The notes under the pieces were generated by a model. It saw only the letters and a list, made by a program, of their open reading frames with translations. It made no database searches and was not told the origin of the DNA. A program made the translations under genes and the position numbers. Below, in pieces: positions 59,196-64,000 of a stretch of 64,000 nucleotides of DNA. Each line of letters starts with the position of its first letter. Within the stretch, counting starts at the first letter, position 1. The stretch comes from Streptomyces ambofaciens ATCC 23877 (lineage in GTDB: Bacteria; Actinomycetota; Actinomycetes; Streptomycetales; Streptomycetaceae): the NCBI RefSeq assembly GCF_001267885.1, contig NZ_CP012382.1, positions 4,513,001-4,577,000 of the forward strand, read 5' to 3'.

Positions 59196-59837
59196 ATGGC
59201 CGGTACCGAGGACGCCTACACCGCCGAACCCTTCGTTCCGAAGCGCGGCGGCCTCCCCGCCCTGCGCCGGGCGGCCGCCGACTGCCGCGGCTGCCCCCTG
59301 CACCGGGACGCCACCCGGACCGTGTTCGGCGCCGGCAGGGCGACCGCCCGCCTGATGCTCGTCGGCGAGCAGCCCGGCGACCAGGAGGACCGGCAGGGCG
59401 AGCCGTTCGTGGGACCCGCCGGGAAGCTCCTCGACCGCGCGCTGGCGGAGGCCGGCATCGACCCGGCGGACACCTACGTCACCAACGCCGTCAAGCACTT
59501 CAAGTTCACGCGGGCCGAGCCCGGCAAGCGCCGTATCCACAAGGCGCCCACCCTGCGCGAGACCACCGCGTGCGGACCCTGGCTGGCCGCCGAACTGGCC
59601 CGCGTGCGACCCGAGCTGATCGTCCTGCTCGGCGCCACGGCCGGCAAGGCGCTGCTCGGTTCGTCGTTCCGGGTCACCCAGGTGCGCGGCACGGTGCTGG
59701 AGGAGGAGATCCACGGCCGCCCGCGGCGGCTGGTGCCGACGGTGCACCCGTCGGCGGTGCTGCGGGCCGAGGACCGGGACGGCGCGTACCGGGGGCTGCT
59801 CGCGGATCTGGACATGGCGGCGCGAGCCCTGGGGTAA
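59196..59837 (+). CDS. UdgX-type family 4-like uracil-DNA glycosylase
   Basis: 213 residues. GEQPGDQEDRQGEPFVGPAG (about 57-76) replaces the family 4 GEAPG motif, and the R-loop KRRIHKAP (about 111-118) carries His115. In mycobacterial UdgX the equivalent His makes a covalent bond to the abasic site after uracil removal. Fe-S ligands are suggested by Cys30/Cys33 (CRGC) and Cys in TTACGPW. It therefore should excise uracil and remain crosslinked. It stands alone between mqnE and a GNAT gene. Confidence 0.93.
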   Translation: MAGTEDAYTAEPFVPKRGGLPALRRAAADCRGCPLHRDATRTVFGAGRATARLMLVGEQPGDQEDRQGEPFVGPAGKLLDRALAEAGIDPADTYVTNAVKHFKFTRAEPGKRRIHKAPTLRETTACGPWLAAELARVRPELIVLLGATAGKALLGSSFRVTQVRGTVLEEEIHGRPRRLVPTVHPSAVLRAEDRDGAYRGLLADLDMAARALG

Positions 59838-59853
59838 TGGTTACCATGGCCAC

Positions 59854-60378
59854 GTGTCCCTTACTTTCACCTTCGATCCGCCCGTCACCCGCGACCTGCG
59901 CGACGGCGTTCTCGACCTGTGGACCGACGTCTCCAACGCGGGCGGCTCCGTGGGCTTCGTGCCGCCGGTGACGCGGGAGGACATCCGCCCCGAGCTGGTC
60001 AGACACCTGGTGGGCATGGCCGAGGGCCGCACCCGCCTCCTCGTCGGCCACGACGAGGAGGGGCGGGTGGCCGCCACCGCGTTCCTCGCCCTCAACGCGC
60101 ACCGGCTGATGACCCACTGGCTGTGGCTCTACACCGTGATGGTCCACCCGCGCCACCAGGGCCGCGGTTACGGCCGCGACCTGATGACCGCCGCCGCGGA
60201 CGCCGCCCGCACCGTCGAGGGCATCGAGGCGATCCGGCTCACCTGCCGGGGCGGCCTCGGCCTGGAGCGGTTCTACGAGTCCTGCGGCTACAAGGAGGTC
60301 GGTCGGGTGCCCGGCGCGATCCGGGTGGCGCCCGGCGACGACCGGGACGACGTCTTCATGCTGCTGCCGCTGACCTGA
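59854..60378 (+). CDS. GNAT-family N-acetyltransferase
   Basis: 174 residues from GTG at 59854. Acetyl-CoA binding region VMVHPRHQGRGYGRDLMTAAADAAR (about 97-121; Q-x-x-G-x-G/A) and later GLGLERFYESCGYKEVGR. The upstream TACCAT hexamer suggests a leaderless transcript. Substrate unknown; it lies 16 bp after the UdgX gene. Confidence 0.9.
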   Translation: MSLTFTFDPPVTRDLRDGVLDLWTDVSNAGGSVGFVPPVTREDIRPELVRHLVGMAEGRTRLLVGHDEEGRVAATAFLALNAHRLMTHWLWLYTVMVHPRHQGRGYGRDLMTAAADAARTVEGIEAIRLTCRGGLGLERFYESCGYKEVGRVPGAIRVAPGDDRDDVFMLLPLT

Positions 60379-60499
60379 GCCCGTCCGGACCCGGCGGGAC
60401 CCGCCTCCCGGCCGGACCCCACCCCGCTGCAAGATCGGCGTCCCGGCATGTTTCACTGGACAGTGCCTCTTTGTGCCAGAAACGGAAGAGTGGATTGAG

Positions 60500-60799
60500 A
60501 TGCTCCGCTACACGCTGATGCGCCTCGGGATCTTCGCGGGCTGCCTCGTGGTCGTCTGGGGGCTCGTCTACGCCGGCGTGTTCCCGCGTGGCCTCGGCGA
60601 CTCCAACGGCATGTGGATCCTCCTGCTCTCCCTGCTGATCTCGGCCCCCATCAGCTACGTCGTGCTGCGCAAGGAGCGGGACCGGGCCTCGGTCCAGGTC
60701 GTGAGCCGCGTGGACCGGATGAAGGCCGGCCTCGAGGCCAACCGCGGCCAGGAGGACCTCGCCGACGACTCGGCCCGCGCGCAGGGCCAGACCTCGTAA
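60500..60799 (+). CDS. DUF4229 membrane protein
   Basis: 99 residues from ATG at 60500. Two helices (GIFAGCLVVVWGLVYAGVF and MWILLLSLLISAPISYVVL) then a charged helical tail with RDRASVQVVSRVDRMKAGL. The MLRYTLMRLGIFAG start and LRKERDRAS region are typical of DUF4229. Unknown function; common in actinomycetes near menaquinone genes. Confidence 0.9.
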   Translation: MLRYTLMRLGIFAGCLVVVWGLVYAGVFPRGLGDSNGMWILLLSLLISAPISYVVLRKERDRASVQVVSRVDRMKAGLEANRGQEDLADDSARAQGQTS

Positions 60800-60820
60800 C
60801 GCTCGTCACGTACGCGTACG

Positions 60821-60851
60821 CCCCGGTTTCCGAAACCCCAGGAAACCGGGG
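60821..60851 (+). terminator. Terminator after DUF4229
   Basis: A perfect 11-bp stem CCCCGGTTTCC/GGAAACCGGGG with 9-nt loop, 21 bp after the stop. Confidence 0.8.
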
Positions 60852-60902
60852 TGATCTGCGTTTTACGGGCACCAGGCCTCCTCTGCCTGTCAAAGCGAGG
60901 CT

Positions 60903-60932
60903 TTGGGGGTCTCAAAGCACAGGTGTTAAAGT
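60903..60932 (+). promoter_or_regulatory. Leaderless promoter of the leader peptide/symporter unit
   Basis: A candidate -35 TTGGGG (60903-60908) and -10 TAAAGT (60927-60932) are 18 bp apart. The ATG at 60940 is 7 nt beyond the -10, so transcription would start at or next to the peptide's first codon. Confidence 0.6.
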
Positions 60933-60939
60933 CGTGTGC

Positions 60940-61041
60940 ATGAAGCACGCAGCCGCGCCCCACACACCCCCGAGCCTCGGGCTCGTGGCGCGCCTGCACG
61001 TGGACCTCTGTCGGTGCGCGTCCGCGAACTGTCGCCCCTGA
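60940..61041 (+). CDS. Cys-containing leader peptide (33 aa)
   Basis: A 33-codon frame MKHAAAPHTP... ending RLHVDLCRCASANCRP with Cys24, Cys26 and Cys31. The LHVDLCR-A-S--CR pattern matches the family of actinobacterial putative leader peptides found before sulfur and amino-acid genes. It is 82 bp upstream of the symporter gene. The three Cys codons near its end could let ribosome speed sense cysteinyl-tRNA and control the downstream gene. No attenuator hairpin was confirmed in the gap. Confidence 0.75.
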   Translation: MKHAAAPHTPPSLGLVARLHVDLCRCASANCRP

Positions 61042-61123
61042 CGTTCCCCCCTCATCCCGTCCGTTCTCCACGTCAGCACTGCGCGTCCGTCCCCGCGTCC
61101 CGTCCCCCTTACGGAGCCCGTCC

Positions 61124-62464
61124 GTGTCTTCCCTCACGAAGTCTTCCGCCGAGAAGACCTCCAAGCTGCCCTTCAAGGTGCCCTTCTGGGCGCAGATCAT
61201 CGCCGGTCTCGTCCTCGGCGTCCTGCTGGGCTGGCTGGCCCGCAGCCAGGACATATCCTGGCTGGTCACCACCCTGGAGAAGGTCGGCGACATCTTCATC
61301 GGCCTGCTGAAGCTGGCCGTCGCCCCGCTCGTCTTCTTCGCGATCCTGGTGTCCATCACCAACCTGCGGAAGGTCAACAACGCGGCCCGCCTCGCGTCCC
61401 GCACCCTCCTCTGGTTCATGATCACGTCGCTGATCGCGGTGGCCATCGGCCTCGTCATCGGCCTGGTCACCAACCCGGGCGCCGGCACCGGCCTGACCCC
61501 GGCCGACGGCGCGAAGCCCGAGAACACCGGCTCCTGGATCGACTTCCTGACCGGCATCGTGCCGACGGACGTCATCACGCCGTTCACCGAGCTGAACGTG
61601 CTCCAGATCGTCTTCATGGCCGCCGTCGCCGGTATCGCCGCCCTCCAGCTCGGCGAGAAGGCCCAGCCGATCCTCAGCCTGAGCGAGTCGATCCTCGAAC
61701 TCCTGCAGAAGGCCCTGTGGTGGGTCATCCGCCTCGCCCCGCTCGGCACCGTCGGCCTCATCGGCCACGCCATCGCCACCTACGGCTGGGACCTGATCGG
61801 CAAGTACGCCACCTTCACCGCCGACATCTACGTCGGTTGCGCCCTGGTGATGTTCGTGGTCTACCCGACGCTGCTCGCCACCGTCGCCAAGGTCAACCCG
61901 ATCCAGTTCTTCAAGGGCGCCTGGCCCGCGATCCAGCTGGCCTTCGTCTCCCGCTCCTCGGTCGGCACCATGCCGCTCACCCAGCGGGTCACCGAGCGCC
62001 TCGGCGTCCCGAAGGAGTACGCCTCCTTCGCCGTGCCCTTCGGCGCGACCACCAAGATGGACGGCTGCGCCGCGATCTACCCGGCGATCGCCGCGATCTT
62101 CGTCGCGCAGATCTTCGACATCCAGCTCGGCGTCGGCGACTACCTGCTCATCGCCTTCGTCTCGGTGGTCGGCTCCGCCGCCACGGCCGGTCTCACCGGC
62201 GCCACCGTCATGCTGACCCTGACCCTCTCCACGCTGGGCCTGCCCATGGAGGGCGTCGGCCTGCTCCTCGCGATCGACCCGATCCTGGACATGATGCGGA
62301 CGGCCACGAACGTCGCCGGCCAGGCGCTGGTCCCGGTCATCGTCTCCGCCCGCGAGGGACTGCTCGACCGCAAGGCCTACGACGAGGCGCACAGCTCGCC
62401 GATCGACGAGCCGGAGCCCGAGCCGCGGAAGCAGGCTTCGGAGCCGGTCCCGGCCGCGGCCTGA
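61124..62464 (+). CDS. DAACS-family dicarboxylate/amino-acid:cation symporter
   Basis: 446 residues from GTG at 61124 with GGAG seven nt upstream. Eight helices and two re-entrant loops of the GltPh fold: the HP1 loop SRSSVGTMPLT and the segment FGATTKMDGCAAIYPAI where glutamate/aspartate carriers have NMDGTA. The KMDGCA-IYP change recalls cystine carriers of the family (TcyP has NGCAGIYPA, from memory). With the Cys leader peptide this supports cystine or another sulfur amino acid as substrate, but it is not proven. Acidic, Pro/Glu-rich C-terminal tail. Confidence 0.9.
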   Translation: MSSLTKSSAEKTSKLPFKVPFWAQIIAGLVLGVLLGWLARSQDISWLVTTLEKVGDIFIGLLKLAVAPLVFFAILVSITNLRKVNNAARLASRTLLWFMITSLIAVAIGLVIGLVTNPGAGTGLTPADGAKPENTGSWIDFLTGIVPTDVITPFTELNVLQIVFMAAVAGIAALQLGEKAQPILSLSESILELLQKALWWVIRLAPLGTVGLIGHAIATYGWDLIGKYATFTADIYVGCALVMFVVYPTLLATVAKVNPIQFFKGAWPAIQLAFVSRSSVGTMPLTQRVTERLGVPKEYASFAVPFGATTKMDGCAAIYPAIAAIFVAQIFDIQLGVGDYLLIAFVSVVGSAATAGLTGATVMLTLTLSTLGLPMEGVGLLLAIDPILDMMRTATNVAGQALVPVIVSAREGLLDRKAYDEAHSSPIDEPEPEPRKQASEPVPAAA

Positions 62465-62481
62465 CCGCACTCGGACCATCG

Positions 62482-62517
62482 CGACGCCCCGCACCGGACC
62501 CCCGGCGCGGGGCGTCG
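62482..62517 (+). terminator. Terminator of the symporter gene
   Basis: A perfect 11-bp stem CGACGCCCCGC/GCGGGGCGTCG with 14-nt loop, 17 bp after the stop. Confidence 0.75.
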
Positions 62518-62618
62518 GCGTGTGCGCGCCGGGAGCCGGTGTCCCGGCCCGGGGGAGCGCGCGGGGTGGGCCGTCCCGGGCGCGACGGCCTGATCACCAC
62601 CGCGCGGACCGTACGCTG

Positions 62619-63356
62619 ATGCGCATGGGTGCTGGGAAGACCAAGCGGATGCCGCGTGCGGTGCGTGAGCAGCAGATGCTGGACGCCGCCGTGCGCATCT
62701 TCGGGCAGCGGGGATACATGGCGGCGTCGATGGACGAGATCGCCGAACTGGCGGGCGTCTCCAAGCCGCTGGTGTACCTGTACCTGAACTCGAAGGACGA
62801 CCTCTTCACCGCCTGCATCCGCCGCGAGGCCCGCGCCCTCACCGAGGCGGTCCGGGCCGGTGTGCTGCCGGGACTGTCCGCCGACGGGCAACTCTGGTCG
62901 GGACTGCGGGCGTTCTTCGACCACACCGCGCGCAACCCGGACGCCTGGCGGGTGCTGCACCTGCACGCCCGCACCCACGGCGAGCTGTTCGCGGCCGAGG
63001 TGGCGGTGATGCGCGCGGAGATCGTCGCCTTCGTGACGCACCTGATCGCCGCCGCGGCGCGGGACGCGCACCGGGACCCGCACCTGCCCGAGGGCGAGGT
63101 CGCCGGACTGGCCGAGGCGCTGGTCGGCGCCGCCGAGGCGCTCGCGGACTGGGCGGGCGCCACCGAGGGCGTCACCGCGAAGCAGGCGGCGGCGACCCTG
63201 ATGAACTTCGCCTGGGCGGGCCTGGGCGACCTGATGACGGGCCGGCGCTGGTCACCGCCCGAGGAGCCGGAGGCCGCGCCCGCGCCGGAGACCGCGCCCG
63301 AGGCCACGACCGCGCCGGAGCCGGTGGCGCGGGCGGCCTCCGCTCAGGCCGGGTAG
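62619..63356 (+). CDS. TetR-family regulator
   Basis: 245 residues from ATG at 62619 (or ATG at 62625), with TACGCT just upstream suggesting a leaderless start. HTH in about 13-60: REQQMLDAAVRIFGQRGYMAASMDEIAELAGVSKPLVYLYLNSKDDLF. Helical ligand domain to about 205, then an acidic/Pro-rich tail (EEPEAAPAPETAPEA). Its 3' end overlaps the convergent MaoC-type gene by 13 bp. It may regulate that lipid gene, as related TetR proteins do; inference. Confidence 0.92.
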   Translation: MRMGAGKTKRMPRAVREQQMLDAAVRIFGQRGYMAASMDEIAELAGVSKPLVYLYLNSKDDLFTACIRREARALTEAVRAGVLPGLSADGQLWSGLRAFFDHTARNPDAWRVLHLHARTHGELFAAEVAVMRAEIVAFVTHLIAAAARDAHRDPHLPEGEVAGLAEALVGAAEALADWAGATEGVTAKQAAATLMNFAWAGLGDLMTGRRWSPPEEPEAAPAPETAPEATTAPEPVARAASAQAG

Positions 63357-64000
63357 GGCCCGACCTCGCCGGACAGGTGCAGCCGGTCCCCGGCGCCGCG
63401 CAGCTCGAACCGGCCGCCCTCGGCCCCGTAGGTCACCGTCCCCGGCAGCGGTACCGGCGCCCGGAACCGGGCCCGCACCACCGTCGCGTCGGGTGTCCCG
63501 TGTGCGGCGAGGCACCGGGCCACGGTCCACATGCCGTGCGCGATGGGCCGGGGGAAGCCGAAGAGGCGGGCGGTGAGCGGGTGCAGGTGGATCGGGTTGC
63601 GGTCGCCGGACGCGGCGCCGTAGCGCCGCCCGACGTCACCGGCGAGGCGCCACTCGGCGCGGGCGGGCAGGGGCCCGGCGAGTTCCTCCGGGGGCGCGGC
63701 GGAGCCCTCCGAGGGCGCCGTGTGCGTGTGCCCGGAGGTCCGGTGCCGGGCCAGGTAGGTACTGCGTGACTCCCACACCAGGTCGGTGCCGGACCGCAGT
63801 CGCGTCACGACGGCCGCCTCGGTGCCGCGCCGGTGCGGGGCGAGCCCCTCGACGTAGGCGGTGAGTTCGTACGCGGCCGTCGTGGGCAGGACGGCGCGGC
63901 GGGTGATGTCGATCGAGGTGTGGACGAGCCCGAGCAGCGGCAGCGGGAAGCGCCGGTCGCTCATCAGGCGCATGACGGCGGGGAAGCCCAGCACGTGCGG
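63344..64000 (-). CDS. MaoC-type enoyl-CoA dehydratase, 5' end beyond window
   Basis: The frame is open to base 64000, so the N-terminus is cut; 218 codons are visible, with PHVLGFP at the window edge. Two hot-dog units: an N-terminal one with LLGLVHTSIDITRRA and a C-terminal MaoC domain with the hydratase signature GDVGRRYGAASGDRNPIHLHPLTARLFGFPRPIAHGMW (Asp/His of SGDRNPIHLH catalytic). Likely hydrates or dehydrates a 3-hydroxyacyl-CoA. Convergent with the TetR gene. Confidence 0.9.
   Translation of the reverse strand, partial: PHVLGFPAVMRLMSDRRFPLPLLGLVHTSIDITRRAVLPTTAAYELTAYVEGLAPHRRGTEAAVVTRLRSGTDLVWESRSTYLARHRTSGHTHTAPSEGSAAPPEELAGPLPARAEWRLAGDVGRRYGAASGDRNPIHLHPLTARLFGFPRPIAHGMWTVARCLAAHGTPDATVVRARFRAPVPLPGTVTYGAEGGRFELRGAGDRLHLSGEVGPYPA

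Noticed and set aside
1..64000. tRNA or rRNA genes, including near argS/lysS
   Set aside because: No T-loop consensus such as GGTTCGAATCC with a foldable acceptor stem was found by eye; a covariance-model scan would be decisive.

Overview
The window is actinobacterial and almost certainly from a Streptomyces chromosome. GC content is very high with strong third-position GC bias, many genes start with GTG, and many starts lack a Shine-Dalgarno sequence and sit about 7 nt below a -10-like hexamer (leaderless). Streptomyces-typical families occur throughout: XRE/DUF5753 regulators with DUF397 partners, DUF2637, DUF4229, DUF7144-like and DUF7848-like proteins, and futalosine-pathway menaquinone genes in the order I remember from S. 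coelicolor SCO4490-SCO4494. I saw no rRNA, tRNA or CRISPR array.

Layout. 1-20.8 kb is mostly housekeeping and metabolism: a PLP aminotransferase, an arylamine N-acetyltransferase, divergent argS/lysS, a DUF2637 membrane protein, two Ser/Ala-rich lipoproteins, an RtcB-type RNA ligase, an SDR, a YnfA protein, a two-component flavin monooxygenase pair under a palindromic operator, an MprAB-like two-component system, and a His-rich DUF4396 membrane protein divergent from a TrmH methyltransferase with a CsoR-like palindrome between them. 20.8-27.5 kb is an accessory block: a ribbon-helix-helix regulator, a DUF4097 protein, an IS110 insertion, a DrrAB-type ABC exporter and a GtrA-like protein, with TGGYGCCA-type palindromes before the regulator and before the GtrA gene. 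27.5-30.1 kb is a cold-shock/RNA-remodelling block (CspA-type protein, DEAD-box helicase, CBS-domain protein). 30.2-37.5 kb holds small membrane and envelope genes (DUF1360, DCC thiol protein, HTTM, DUF5819, ice-binding DUF3494 protein, Asp23) and an XRE regulator.

38.0-45.8 kb is haem and cytochrome c maturation: hemL, a phosphatase, a Tat-signal lipoprotein with a deacetylase-like fold, then a ResA-CcdA-ResB-CcsB System II run. Haem synthesis and haem attachment thus lie together. 45.9-48.2 kb has a stand-alone condensation-domain protein and a tandem-MerR (TioE-like) regulator. 48.3-53.8 kb is accessory: a secreted esterase, a DUF7848-like protein, a whiJ-like XRE gene with two near-identical DUF397 genes, a winged-helix gene over a perfect palindrome, and a PD-(D/E)XK-like protein.

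54.2-59.0 kb carries the late futalosine pathway (UbiD-like, UbiA-like and UbiX-like proteins, AsnC regulator, MqnE). The window ends with UdgX, a GNAT enzyme, DUF4229, a Cys-containing leader peptide upstream of a DAACS symporter, a TetR regulator and a partial MaoC-type dehydratase. The most noteworthy points are the probable RHH regulon split by IS110, the leader peptide/symporter pair, the CsoR-like site at the DUF4396 gene, the C-domain/tandem-MerR pair and the recently duplicated DUF397 gene.
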